Source: Bacillus sp. J33
Lineage (GTDB): Bacteria > Bacillota > Bacilli > Bacillales > Cytobacillaceae
Assembly: GCF_000518885.1 (NCBI RefSeq)
Contig: NZ_JAEL01000063.1
Location: 1 to 32,682, forward strand
DNA length: 32,682 bases
Direction of reading: 5' to 3'
Part shown: positions 9,087-17,137 of the stretch, piece by piece
Layout: the number at the start of each line of letters is the position of its first letter
Position numbering within the stretch: the first letter of the stretch is position 1
Translations under genes and position numbers: made by a program
The notes under the pieces: generated by a model
Database searches by the model: none
Told to the model about the DNA's origin: nothing
What the model saw: the letters and a program-made list of their open reading frames with translations, nothing else

Positions 9087-9326
9087 GTGATCAAGCCAAT
9101 CATCGAATTTTGCATCAGCAATTTGGCCAGCGGCTCTCAAAAAGCGCTGGAAACGCTCGAAAAGGATTATGACCTTGATGTCATTGAATACGGCTGCCTG
9201 GGCTATTGCGGAAAATGTGCAAGCACTCTATTTGCGCTTGTTAACGGTGAAGTTGTAACTGGGGAAACATCAGAAGAACTGGTTGAAAATATATATCAAT
9301 ATTTGGAAGAAAATCCGATGTTTTAA
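9087..9326 (+). CDS. yuzB: YuzB (DUF1450) small cysteine-rich protein
   Basis: A 79-aa YuzB/DUF1450 protein. Conserved cysteines lie at Cys9 (EFCISNLA) and in [10 protein letters not shown] (Cys37, Cys41, Cys44), an arrangement that could bind an Fe-S cluster or zinc and resembles the N-terminus of thioredoxin-like ferredoxins. Function unknown; genomic association is with Fe-S and NADH dehydrogenase genes. GTG 9087 is chosen because AGAGAGGTGA ends 6 bases before it; the in-frame GTG at 9078 lies within that site. A strong terminator follows. Confidence 0.86.
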   Translation: MIKPIIEFCISNLASGSQKALETLEKDYDLDVIEYGCLGYCGKCASTLFALVNGEVVTGETSEELVENIYQYLEENPMF

Positions 9327-9333
9327 TATTAAG

Positions 9334-9363
9334 AAAAGGAGCGAATTTAATTCGCTCCTTTTG
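9334..9363 (+). terminator. Rho-independent terminator after yuzB
   Basis: AAAAGGAGCGAAT (9334-9346) pairs with ATTCGCTCCTTTT (9350-9362) around a 3-base loop. It marks the boundary between the conserved backbone and the accessory island. Confidence 0.92.
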
Positions 9364-9625
9364 CTTATAAAAAAACATGGTTTCTACATACACTTAGAAA
9401 TGGTCCAGATCCGGCGCATGCGCTTTGATTAGACTGCTGCAGCTTTTTTTACAGAATTTGCATTCTTGGACCATATACGAAATTTTTAGTGATATAAGAT
9501 GATAATTATTAATTTTTTATATTTATGGTGAAACGAGAGAATGTAGCAGGTTTTTAAAATCGCAACCATGTTTATGATCCAATAAATAATTTTGTATGAC
9601 AGTCGAATAAGGAGAGGTAAAAAAA

Positions 9626-9677
9626 TTTTGCAGTATTTTCAATAAAAGATTTTTGCAGTGCAATTTATTTTTGCGGT
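9626..9677 (+). promoter_or_regulatory. Candidate upstream activator sites (repeated TTTTGC[AG]GT)
   Basis: The nonamer TTTTGCAGT occurs at 9626-9634 and 9651-9659, and TTTTGCGGT at 9669-9677. The middle copy extends into a perfect palindrome TTGCA-G-TGCAA (9653-9663). They lie about 40-95 bp upstream of the sigma-54 promoter, a position suited to an enhancer-binding protein, although usual sites are somewhat further. The interpretation is inference; AT-rich sequence makes chance repeats possible. Confidence 0.4.
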
Positions 9678-9717
9678 TTTATCATGAAGATGATGCCGAT
9701 TAATCTATGTTTTTAAT

Positions 9718-9733
9718 TGGCACAGTTATTGCA
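9718..9733 (+). promoter_or_regulatory. Sigma-54 (SigL) -24/-12 promoter of the lysine island
   Basis: TGGCAC (9718-9723), five bases, then TTGCA (9729-9733) matches the sigma-54 consensus TGGCAC-N5-TTGCW at every position. It faces the catabolic genes, with predicted transcription start near 9745. Known sigma-54 regulons in Bacillus include amino-acid catabolic operons (Roc, Bkd), and I recall kamA-locus control by sigma-54 in the B. cereus group. No enhancer-binding activator gene is in this window, so it must be encoded elsewhere. Confidence 0.85.
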
Positions 9734-9875
9734 TTAGAGAAACGATAAGTTGATTTAACAAATTATGACTTCAGAGGAGGTATAAAGGTTTAGATATAAA
9801 ATAATGGAAATTGAACCAAAAGCTTTTCAAAACGAAGGAGAAAAAAAACTTTTAATAAAAAAATAGAATCCACTA

Positions 9876-9902
9876 TTGACATTGCATAATAAAGGCTATA
9901 AT
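9876..9902 (+). promoter_or_regulatory. Possible second, sigma-A promoter before the DUF3870 gene
   Basis: TTGACA (9876-9881) and TATAAT (9897-9902) are both perfect hexamers but are only 15 bp apart, two short of the optimum. An offset TAATAT (9899-9904) would give a 17-bp spacer. It could provide basal expression. Confidence 0.4.
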
Positions 9903-9994
9903 ATGATTTTAAATCAATATTCTGAATTTTCCAATGTCGATAGCTGGTTTCTTGTAGGGGAGGAATTATTATCCTGGCGCTAGAATCAGTAGTT

Positions 9995-10309
9995 GTGACT
10001 GGGTATGCAAAAGCTCCACAAGGGACATCTATGCATGAGGTATATAAGCATGCTGGTATTGTATTGGAAATAAACTTTACGAACCATGAAATTATTCGAG
10101 CTGATTTTACATTCGTAACGGAGCTGACAAAAGACTTCTTTGAAGGGATTTTGATCGGCTACTCACTAAAAGATGGAGTAGAGCCTCTTTTAGAAACAAT
10201 AAAACGCCATTATTTTGCTCCATCACAGCAAGCAATTATTGTAGCACTGCAAGCTGCAATCCAAAGGTACTGGGATAATATATCTAACACGAAAGAAATA
10301 GAAGAATAG
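9995..10309 (+). CDS. DUF3870 domain protein; translation probably begins upstream at a non-AUG codon
   Basis: A 104-aa protein if begun at GTG 9995. It matches the DUF3870 family pattern: a GYAKAP segment, then HAGIVLEINFTNHEIIRADF, LTKDFFEGILIGYSL, and a C-terminal HYFAPSQQAIIVALQAA helix. No function is established. The first beta strand of the family (here ESVVV) lies before GTG 9995, and that GTG has no ribosome binding site. The clear site GGGGAGG (9957-9963) instead points to ATT 9968, ATC 9971 or CTG 9974 in the same frame; the frame is open back to a TAG at 9941. So the gene likely uses a rare start or has lost its ATG. It is first in the island and is separated from the CoA-transferase by a terminator-like hairpin. 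Confidence 0.75.
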   Translation: MTGYAKAPQGTSMHEVYKHAGIVLEINFTNHEIIRADFTFVTELTKDFFEGILIGYSLKDGVEPLLETIKRHYFAPSQQAIIVALQAAIQRYWDNISNTKEIEE

Positions 10310-10360
10310 CAGAGTTTGGTTCTAATAAAGTGGGAGATCACCCTCTTCCATGGTCTTATT

Positions 10361-10442
10361 AAAGCCGGGCAAACATGCAGAATCATTGGGACCCCATCCT
10401 GGGTGTCTTAATGACTGAGCCATGTTTTGCTCGGCTTTTTTT
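10361..10442 (+). terminator. Terminator/attenuator hairpin between the DUF3870 gene and the catabolic operon
   Basis: AAAGCCGGGCAAACATG (10361-10377) pairs with CATGTTTTGCTCGGCTTT (10421-10438), with one G-U pair and one bulge, and seven T follow (10436-10442). The 43-base loop can form its own hairpin (GACCCC with GGGTGTC, one bulge). It lies only 32 bases before the TTG start of the next gene, so it should limit or condition readthrough into the operon. Confidence 0.75.
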
Positions 10443-10473
10443 ATTAATTGAGGAAAAGGGAGGGAAAGGTTCT

Positions 10474-11133
10474 TTGAACAAGATCATTTCAAGTAAGGAA
10501 GCCGCTAATTTAATAAAAAATGGCTCACGAATCATGGTTGGAGGATTTGGATTGGTTGGCAGTCCTTTAACGATTATAGAAGAAATAACAAAAACCAATG
10601 TAAACCAGTTAGAGATCATCAGCAATAACCTTGGTGAACCAGGAAAAGGTCTTGGGGTACTAGTTCAAATGAATAAAGTAAAAAAAGCAATTGGCTCCTA
10701 TTTTACGTCTAACCCTGATGTAGTGAAAGCTTACCAAAAAGGGGAATTGGAAGTGGAGTTGCTTCCGCAAGGCACCTTTTCAGAAGCGATAAGGGCCGGC
10801 GGAACAGGTATAGGAGGATTTTATACTCCCGTTGGAGCTGGCACAGAGCTTGCAGCAGCGAAAGAAGAAAGAGTAATTGATAATAAGCATTATCTTTTAC
10901 AAACCCCTCTTAAAGCGGATTTTGCCTTAATAAAAGCTTGTAAAGCAGATGAACTTGGGAATTTAACATACTCGAAATCAGCAAGAAATTTTAATCCTTT
11001 AATGGCTGCATCCGCAGACATTGTAATTGCAGAGGTTGAAGAAATTGTAAAGTCTGGCGAGCTATCACCAGAAGAAATTGTCACACCCCACTTATTTGTA
11101 GATTATTTGGTTTTAAAGGGAGGAGGAAGGTGA
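10474..11133 (+). CDS. 3-oxoacid CoA-transferase, subunit A (YodS/AtoD-like)
   Basis: A 219-aa family I CoA-transferase alpha subunit. The family signature GGFGLVGSP is at 23-31, followed by NNLGEPGKGLGVL and the glycine-rich GGTGIGGFYTPVGAGT loop. With subunit B it would move CoA between acyl-CoA donors and a 3-keto acid. In the proposed pathway the acceptor is 3-keto-6-acetamidohexanoate (inference). TTG 10474 is chosen because AAAAGGGAGGG lies just upstream; the same frame is open further up (from 10375), but that segment is the terminator hairpin and not protein. Its stop overlaps subunit B as TGATG. Confidence 0.9.
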   Translation: MNKIISSKEAANLIKNGSRIMVGGFGLVGSPLTIIEEITKTNVNQLEIISNNLGEPGKGLGVLVQMNKVKKAIGSYFTSNPDVVKAYQKGELEVELLPQGTFSEAIRAGGTGIGGFYTPVGAGTELAAAKEERVIDNKHYLLQTPLKADFALIKACKADELGNLTYSKSARNFNPLMAASADIVIAEVEEIVKSGELSPEEIVTPHLFVDYLVLKGGGR

Positions 11134-11807
11134 TGAATCCAAAAGAGAGAATTGCCAGGAGGGCAAGCAAGGAGCTGAAGAATAGGGACATTGTTAATTT
11201 GGGAATTGGCATTCCTACACTTGTGGCAGAATATATTCCAGAAAATATTCAAGTATTCTTGCACTCTGAAAATGGAATTTTGGGAGTGGGTCCAGCACCA
11301 AAAGCAGACGCTGTTGATCCGGATATTGTGAATGCGGGAAAACTGCCGGTCTCTATAGAGGAAGGAGCATCCTTTTTTGATAGTGCAGCGTCATTTGGAA
11401 TGATTCGCGGAGGCCATATCGATGTTTCAATTCTTGGAGTGCTTCAAGTTGATAGGAATGGACGTGTTGCTAACTGGGCAGTTCCAGGTAAAAGCGTGTT
11501 AGGTGTCGGAGGGGCAATGGATTTATTGGAAGGTTCAAAAAAAGTCATTGTTACAACGAAGCACACAACAAATGAAGGAGAGCCAAAAATCGTTGAGGAA
11601 TTAAGCTATCCGATTACTTCTAGACGAAAGGTGGACCTCATTATTACAGAATTGGCAGTCTTTAGTGTCCGGGAAGAGGGCCTATTATTAATAGACAAAC
11701 AGCCGAATGTCACATTGCAAGAAATCAATGAAAAAACTGGAGCACATTTTGAAGTGGATCAAAATCTAATTGATAGTAACGACTTGGATGGAGTGGTGGC
11801 AAAATAA
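11133..11807 (+). CDS. 3-oxoacid CoA-transferase, subunit B (YodR/AtoA-like)
   Basis: A 224-aa beta subunit of a family I CoA-transferase. The catalytic glutamate that carries CoA as a thioester is Glu46 in HSENGILGVG, preceded by NLGIGIPTL. The C-terminal half (VDLIITELAVF) is typical of the family. ATG 11133 follows AGGAGG by 6 bases and overlaps the subunit A stop by one base, so equimolar synthesis is likely. It also overlaps the following thiolase by one base (TAATG). B. subtilis YodR and YodS are the closest functional model because they are linked to kamA. Confidence 0.92.
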   Translation: MNPKERIARRASKELKNRDIVNLGIGIPTLVAEYIPENIQVFLHSENGILGVGPAPKADAVDPDIVNAGKLPVSIEEGASFFDSAASFGMIRGGHIDVSILGVLQVDRNGRVANWAVPGKSVLGVGGAMDLLEGSKKVIVTTKHTTNEGEPKIVEELSYPITSRRKVDLIITELAVFSVREEGLLLIDKQPNVTLQEINEKTGAHFEVDQNLIDSNDLDGVVAK

Positions 11808-13000
11808 TGATTGCGATTGTAAACGCTTTCAGATCGCCGATAGGCAGATACGGGGGCTCCTTAGCCGAAATACCGCCCGAAGATTTGCTCACAACCGTAA
11901 TGAATAACAACCTCTCTTCTGTAGGATACGGTTCAGAAATTATCGATGAAGTCATTATAGGCCAAACAAAGCAAAGCGCTGAAACACCCAATATCGCTCG
12001 AGTTGCTTCATTAAAAGCAGGCTTTTCTGAAAAAGTGGTTGGGCATACAGTCCATCTTCAATGCGGTTCAGGAATGCAGGCAATAATAAATGGTGCAATG
12101 TCTATCTTAACGGGTAATGCCCAAGCGGTTTTGGCAGGCGGGGTTGAAAGTATGTCACAGGCCCCGTATTACTTTACAGGCAATCGATTTGGAACAAAGC
12201 CTGGGGACCTGACATTGTTCGACTCTAATGTAAGAAGCCAGCCACGCTCCCAGCCTGAAAACATATATGGGAAATTTTCGATGGGGAAAACAGCTGAATG
12301 GCTAGCTGAAAAATACAAGATAACTAGAGATGAACAAGACCGTTTTGCTTATAAAAGCCAGGAAAAAGCATGGCGAGCCATTGAAAGACAGCAATTCTTT
12401 GATGAAACAGTTCCGATCAGTATTCAGAAAGGAGTAGGGGATGTTGGACTGTTTGCAGTGGATGAGCATCCTAGAAATACCACTTTAGATAAATTATCTA
12501 AACTGTCTCCTGTCTTTATGGAAAACGGAACGGTGACAGCTGGGAACTCATCTGGCAGAAATGACGGAGCGGCTGTTGTGCTGCTTATGGCAGAAGAAAG
12601 AGCAAGAGAGTTAGGGGTCAGGCCAATGGCAATCATCCGTTCATTTGCTTTATCTGGCGTTTCACCGCGTGAAATGGGAATAGGCCCGGTATCTGCAACT
12701 AAAAAAGCGTTAGACAAGGCAGGTCTTACTTTATCAGATATCGATTTGATAGAGCTTAATGAGGCATTTGCTGCTCAAAGTTTAGCCGTTTTGAAGCACT
12801 GGGATGTTAATTTGGACAAGGTCAATGTAAATGGAGGAGCCATTGCACTCGGGCATCCATTAGGCTGCTCAGGGGCTCGGATTTTAGTGACCTTGCTTCA
12901 TGAGATAGACAAAACAAAATTATCTTATGGCCTTGCGACTCTTTGTGTTGCTGGAGGGCAAGGAATAGCCATGGTGGTGGAAAGATGGAAAGACTACTGA
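11807..13000 (+). CDS. Thiolase (acetyl-CoA C-acyltransferase family)
   Basis: A complete 397-aa thiolase. The acyl-accepting Cys86 is in LQCGSGMQAI, the catalytic His350 in GGAIALGHPLGCSG, and the proton-shuttling Cys380 in LCVAGGQG. The NEAFAAQ loop is also present. In this operon it probably cleaves 3-keto-6-acetamidohexanoyl-CoA with CoA into acetyl-CoA and 4-acetamidobutyryl-CoA; a plain acetoacetyl-CoA thiolase that regenerates CoA donor is the alternative. ATG 11807 shares a base with the previous stop. The kamA-linked operon of B. subtilis (yodT to kamA), as I recall it, has no thiolase. Confidence 0.93.
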   Translation: MIAIVNAFRSPIGRYGGSLAEIPPEDLLTTVMNNNLSSVGYGSEIIDEVIIGQTKQSAETPNIARVASLKAGFSEKVVGHTVHLQCGSGMQAIINGAMSILTGNAQAVLAGGVESMSQAPYYFTGNRFGTKPGDLTLFDSNVRSQPRSQPENIYGKFSMGKTAEWLAEKYKITRDEQDRFAYKSQEKAWRAIERQQFFDETVPISIQKGVGDVGLFAVDEHPRNTTLDKLSKLSPVFMENGTVTAGNSSGRNDGAAVVLLMAEERARELGVRPMAIIRSFALSGVSPREMGIGPVSATKKALDKAGLTLSDIDLIELNEAFAAQSLAVLKHWDVNLDKVNVNGGAIALGHPLGCSGARILVTLLHEIDKTKLSYGLATLCVAGGQGIAMVVERWKDY

Positions 13001-14361
13001 CAAATGACTATGTGTTTCATCGCGATTTTACCAAGGAATATCCAATTATTTCTTATGGCAAGGGAATTTATTTATACGACAAAAATGGAAAAAGCTATAT
13101 CGATGCTTGTTCAGGTGCAGTTGCGGCCAACCTTGGCCATGGTATCGACGAAATTGCCCAGGCTATTGCTGATCAAGCGAAAAAGGCTGCATTTGTTCAT
13201 ACGATGAGATTTGAAACAGACATACTTCATTTATTGGCAGAGAAAATTGGCAAATTAGCACCTGAAGGGCTAAATAGGGTTTATTTTACTACTGGTGGCT
13301 CTGAAGCGAATGAGAGTGCCATTAAGCTGGCCAGGCAATACCATAAAGACTCCGGCAAGCATGGAAAACACGTAGTTATTGGCCGCTGGCAATCCTACCA
13401 CGGCAATACATTTGGCTCTCTTTCCGCGGGAGGGGATATTAAAAGAAGGCAGCCGTATACACCTAATCTCCTGCCATTTGAGCATATCTATTCCCCAAAT
13501 TGCCGCCATTGTCCATATAACAGGAAAAAAGGAGTCTGCGAACAGCATCGGGATTGGTCATGCGTCCAGGACTTTGAGCGTCTCATTCTGCAAATAGGCC
13601 CGGAAAACATTTCAGCCTTTATTGCCGAGCCGATTACAGGGAGCCAATTAGGAGCTGTGGCACCGCCGCAATATTATTTTAAAGAGATTAGAGAGATTTG
13701 TGACCGCTATGATATCCTGCTCATTCTAGATGAAGTAATGACGGGGTTTGGGCGAACTGGGAAACATTTTGCTTTAGAACATTTTGGGATTAGTCCGGAC
13801 ATTATTACTTTTGGGAAAGGGGTATCAGCAGGATATGCTCCTTTAGCAGGAATGATCGCAAGTGACAAGATTATTGACAGCCTTATCCAGAACAGCCAAG
13901 GAAAGTTTATTCATGGGTACACGTATAGCGGTCATCCAGTTTCAGTTGCAGCAGGACTGTCGGCATTAAGGATATACGAGCGGGAAAATATTGTGGAAAA
14001 CGCAAAGGAAATGGGATCGTATCTTTTTCACAAATTACTTGAGCTAAAAGAGAAGTATCCTTTTATTGCAGATGTTCGGGGCGAAGGGCTGCTAATCGGA
14101 ATAGAACTATTGAAAAATAAACGGCCTTCCGCTGCTTTTCCTGCAAATTATAAGATTTCAGAACGATTAAATGAATTAGCCATGGAGCTGGGTGCGGTTA
14201 TCTATCCAGGAAGCGGCTCCATAGATGGCGTGGCCGGGGACCATTTTATTATTAGTCCGCCCCTGAATATTTCGAAGGATGAAATTGATGAACTAATAAT
14301 CATATTAGATCATTCACTAAAACTGCTTATACATGAATTAAAGGAGGAGTTAGCACTATGA
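12985..14361 (+). CDS. Class III aminotransferase, YodT-like (candidate acetyl-beta-lysine aminotransferase)
   Basis: A 458-aa fold-type I PLP enzyme. The glycine/PLP-phosphate region is TTGGSEANESAIKLAR, the Asp contacting the PLP ring is in LILDEVMTGFGRTG, and the Schiff-base lysine is Lys278 (TFGKGVSAGYAPL). It carries a Cys-rich insert (YSPNCRHCPYNRKKGVC) as in related class III aminotransferases. Linked to kamA, it is best read as transaminating the 3-amino group of N6-acetyl-beta-lysine (inference from YodT). ATG 12985 overlaps the thiolase end by 16 bp, with GGTGGTGG before it. It overlaps the next aminotransferase as ATGA. Confidence 0.88.
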   Translation: MERLLTNDYVFHRDFTKEYPIISYGKGIYLYDKNGKSYIDACSGAVAANLGHGIDEIAQAIADQAKKAAFVHTMRFETDILHLLAEKIGKLAPEGLNRVYFTTGGSEANESAIKLARQYHKDSGKHGKHVVIGRWQSYHGNTFGSLSAGGDIKRRQPYTPNLLPFEHIYSPNCRHCPYNRKKGVCEQHRDWSCVQDFERLILQIGPENISAFIAEPITGSQLGAVAPPQYYFKEIREICDRYDILLILDEVMTGFGRTGKHFALEHFGISPDIITFGKGVSAGYAPLAGMIASDKIIDSLIQNSQGKFIHGYTYSGHPVSVAAGLSALRIYERENIVENAKEMGSYLFHKLLELKEKYPFIADVRGEGLLIGIELLKNKRPSAAFPANYKISERLNELAMELGAVIYPGSGSIDGVAGDHFIISPPLNISKDEIDELIIILDHSLKLLIHELKEELAL

Positions 14362-15653
14362 AATTGAAGAATAAATCAATTGAAATTGCTGAAAAATCCA
14401 AAAAACATCTTTCACCTGTAATGACAAGAGTAACGGAAATGGTTATTGACAAGGCCAAAGGAGCCAAGTTTTGGACTGCAGATGGCGAGGAATATTTAGA
14501 TTTTGTATCAGGGGTTGCGGTAAATGCGGTTGGCCATTCCCACGAGCAAATGGTTAAAGCGATTAAAGAACAAGCGGAGTCGCTTATCCATTTTGGCTTA
14601 AATTATGGATACTATGAAACGGCAGCCAATCTGGCTGAGAAAATTGCCCAAATCACACCTGGTAATTTGGACACTGTCTTCTTTTCTAATTCGGGGGGAG
14701 AAGCCATTGATGGAGCTATTAAACTAGCAAAGGCGGCAACCAATAGACCGGCCATAATCGCCTTTGAAGGTTCATTCCACGGGCGTACTCTGGGTGCTAC
14801 AGCGATTACTGCTTCAAGTTCAAAATACAGGCGCCATTATGAGCCAATCTTGGGAGAGGTATATCATGTGCCATATCCAAACCCAAATCAATTGAAAGAA
14901 GTTGATGAAGAGAAGGTGGTTTCCTATTGTCTCAGCCAGCTTCAAAAATTGTTTGATCTGAGAGTGGATCCATCCAGAGTTGCTGCTATTATTATTGAAC
15001 CTGTCATGGGAGAGGGAGGATATTACCCTGCACCAGCCGAGTTCCTGCGGGAACTGAGAAGGATAACAGAGAAGCATGGGATATTGCTGGTTTTTGATGA
15101 AGTACAAACTGGTTTTGGAAGAACAGGGAAGATGTTTGCTGCTGAACATGCTAATGTCACACCAGATATTCTGGTTTTGGCAAAAGCATTATCTGGAGGA
15201 ATGCCTTTAGGTGCAATTGTAGCAAATAGAGAGCTCCACGAGAAATGGAGTGCAGGAGCTCATGGTTCTACATTTGGAGGAAATCCTATTTCGTGTGCTG
15301 CTGCATTGGCCAATATTAACATTATTGAAGAAGAGAAATTAGTTGAGCGCAGTCATCACGTAGGAAATAGGATAGTGAATAGATTAAGAGAAACGCTGGA
15401 GAACCTTCCTGGAATCATTGATATACGCGGGTTAGGGATGATGATTGGCATTGAATTTGACACCAGGCTAGCCATGGAGGCTGTTCCAAAAATTAAAGAG
15501 GAAGCACTAAAAAATAAGCTGCTTATTATGAATTGCGGCGTTCAAGGCCAAACCATTCGGCTTATGCTGCCTCTGAATATTGATGAAGCTGAGTTAGACC
15601 AGGGCTTAACCATATTAGAGCAATCCATTATTACAGTATTAAAGGGGAGGTAA
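14358..15653 (+). CDS. GabT-like 4-aminobutyrate (omega-amino acid) aminotransferase
   Basis: A 431-aa class III aminotransferase distinct from its upstream neighbour. Motifs are NSGGEAIDGAIKLAK, SFHGRTLGA, IIEPVMGEGGYYPAP, LVFDEVQTGFGRTGK and the PLP lysine Lys276 in LAKALSGGMPLGA. The GSTFGGNP segment is typical of GabT and ornithine/acetylornithine aminotransferases. Followed at once by an aldehyde dehydrogenase, it most likely converts GABA to succinate semialdehyde. AAGGAGG precedes ATG 14358, and the start overlaps the upstream stop as ATGA. Substrate is inferred from context; other omega-amino acids are possible. Confidence 0.9.
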   Translation: MKLKNKSIEIAEKSKKHLSPVMTRVTEMVIDKAKGAKFWTADGEEYLDFVSGVAVNAVGHSHEQMVKAIKEQAESLIHFGLNYGYYETAANLAEKIAQITPGNLDTVFFSNSGGEAIDGAIKLAKAATNRPAIIAFEGSFHGRTLGATAITASSSKYRRHYEPILGEVYHVPYPNPNQLKEVDEEKVVSYCLSQLQKLFDLRVDPSRVAAIIIEPVMGEGGYYPAPAEFLRELRRITEKHGILLVFDEVQTGFGRTGKMFAAEHANVTPDILVLAKALSGGMPLGAIVANRELHEKWSAGAHGSTFGGNPISCAAALANINIIEEEKLVERSHHVGNRIVNRLRETLENLPGIIDIRGLGMMIGIEFDTRLAMEAVPKIKEEALKNKLLIMNCGVQGQTIRLMLPLNIDEAELDQGLTILEQSIITVLKGR

Positions 15654-15657
15654 TTTT

Positions 15658-17118
15658 ATGTACGAGAACGTAAAGGCCGAACTTGAAAAAGCAGACTTGT
15701 ATATTGATGGAAACTGGGTTTGTGATCACGATCAGTCCTATTTCGATAGTGTTAACCCATCAACGCTTGAAGTTGCAGGAGTCTGTGCCAGCGCTTCTGC
15801 AGCTCAAATAGATTTGGCTGTTGATGCTTCAAAACGGGCTTTTAAAACTTGGCGCAAAACCCCAGTATCAGAAAGAGCAGATTATTTATGGAAGGCTGCT
15901 AACGCTTTCGAAAAGAAAAAGCTGGAAATTGCTGAAATGATGACAAAGGAAATGGGCAAAGTTCTCGGAGAATCTTTGGGAGAGGTTAATGTTGTAATTG
16001 AAACCTGTAAATATATGGCTGGTGAGGGCCGCAGACTTTTTGGCGAATCGGTTCCATCTGGTTCCCCTGACCGGAACATCTTAATGATCAGGGAACCGCT
16101 TGGTGTTGTAGCTTGCATCACACCATGGAATTTTCCGGTTGCTCTTGCCGGATATAAAATATTGGCAGCTTTAATCACGGGAAATACAGTAGTCTGGAAG
16201 CCGGCTTCTGAAACAGCGCTATCCGCCAAACTATTTACAGAGGTTTTTGATGAAATCGGTCTGCCTCCAGGAGTGCTGAACCTCATTATGGGCTCTGGAA
16301 GAACCGTTGGGGAGAAGCTATCCATGCATAAACATGTAAACGTAGTTTCATTCACAGGATCTACTTCTGTTGGATGCAAGCTGTCAGAGATATGCAGTAA
16401 AACTCTTAAACGGATTTCTTTGGAGCTTGGAGGAAAAAACGCAGTCATTGTCCTGGAGGATGCTGATCTGGATAAGGCAGCTGAAGCAATTGTAAAGTCT
16501 GCTTTTACCACTACTGGCCAAAGATGTACCGCTGCGAGCAGGGTGATTGCCCAAAAGAATATCGCCTCTGAACTATTAACTAAGGCAGTTAATCTTACAA
16601 AGTCATTAAAGATTGGAAATGGGCTCAATGAAGACAGCGATATCGGGCCTCTTGTTAATAAGAATCAGCTGAAAATTGTTGAAGAATATGTGCAAATTGG
16701 AGCTGCAGAAGGCGGAACTATTGTTTGCGGCGGAAATAGGGTTCATGACTTAAAAGGCTATTTCTATGAACCAACTATTCTTTCGAATATCAGGCCGCAT
16801 CATCGCATTGCTCAAGAAGAGATATTTGGACCAGTATTAGCCTTTATTGAGGTAGATTCATTTGAAGAAGCCATTGAAGTAAATAATGATACAGTGTATG
16901 GACTATCAACCTCTATTTTCACAAATAATCTTAAGCTTGCAAACATGGGAGCAAGAGATGTAGAAAGCGGTCTTGTTTACATTAATAATGGAACTTCAAA
17001 TGCTGAGCTGGGCGTTGCTTTCGGCGGAATGAAACAATCAGGCAACGGCCACCGTGAGGTTTCTTATCACGCTTTTGATGTGATGACAGAATGGAAATCA
17101 ATTTATACATCTTATTAA
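15658..17118 (+). CDS. NAD(P)-dependent aldehyde dehydrogenase, probable succinate-semialdehyde dehydrogenase
   Basis: A 486-aa ALDH-superfamily enzyme. The catalytic nucleophile is Cys290 (TTGQRCTAASR), the general base Glu256 (LELGGKN), and TPWNFPVALAGYK and FTGSTSVG mark the cofactor fold. The C-terminal AFGGMKQSGNGHRE is family-typical. Position directly after a GABA aminotransferase suggests oxidation of succinate semialdehyde to succinate, although sequence alone does not separate this from related semialdehyde dehydrogenases. Ribosome binding site AGGGGAGG before ATG 15658, 4 bp after the previous stop. Confidence 0.9.
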   Translation: MYENVKAELEKADLYIDGNWVCDHDQSYFDSVNPSTLEVAGVCASASAAQIDLAVDASKRAFKTWRKTPVSERADYLWKAANAFEKKKLEIAEMMTKEMGKVLGESLGEVNVVIETCKYMAGEGRRLFGESVPSGSPDRNILMIREPLGVVACITPWNFPVALAGYKILAALITGNTVVWKPASETALSAKLFTEVFDEIGLPPGVLNLIMGSGRTVGEKLSMHKHVNVVSFTGSTSVGCKLSEICSKTLKRISLELGGKNAVIVLEDADLDKAAEAIVKSAFTTTGQRCTAASRVIAQKNIASELLTKAVNLTKSLKIGNGLNEDSDIGPLVNKNQLKIVEEYVQIGAAEGGTIVCGGNRVHDLKGYFYEPTILSNIRPHHRIAQEEIFGPVLAFIEVDSFEEAIEVNNDTVYGLSTSIFTNNLKLANMGARDVESGLVYINNGTSNAELGVAFGGMKQSGNGHREVSYHAFDVMTEWKSIYTSY

Positions 17119-17137
17119 TCAGCATTGGATGTGACTA

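Noticed and set aside
15882-16628. Long reverse-strand frame inside the aldehyde dehydrogenase
   Set aside because: Exactly antisense to a gene with all catalytic motifs; Ser/Pro-rich composition and no binding site mark it as a shadow frame.
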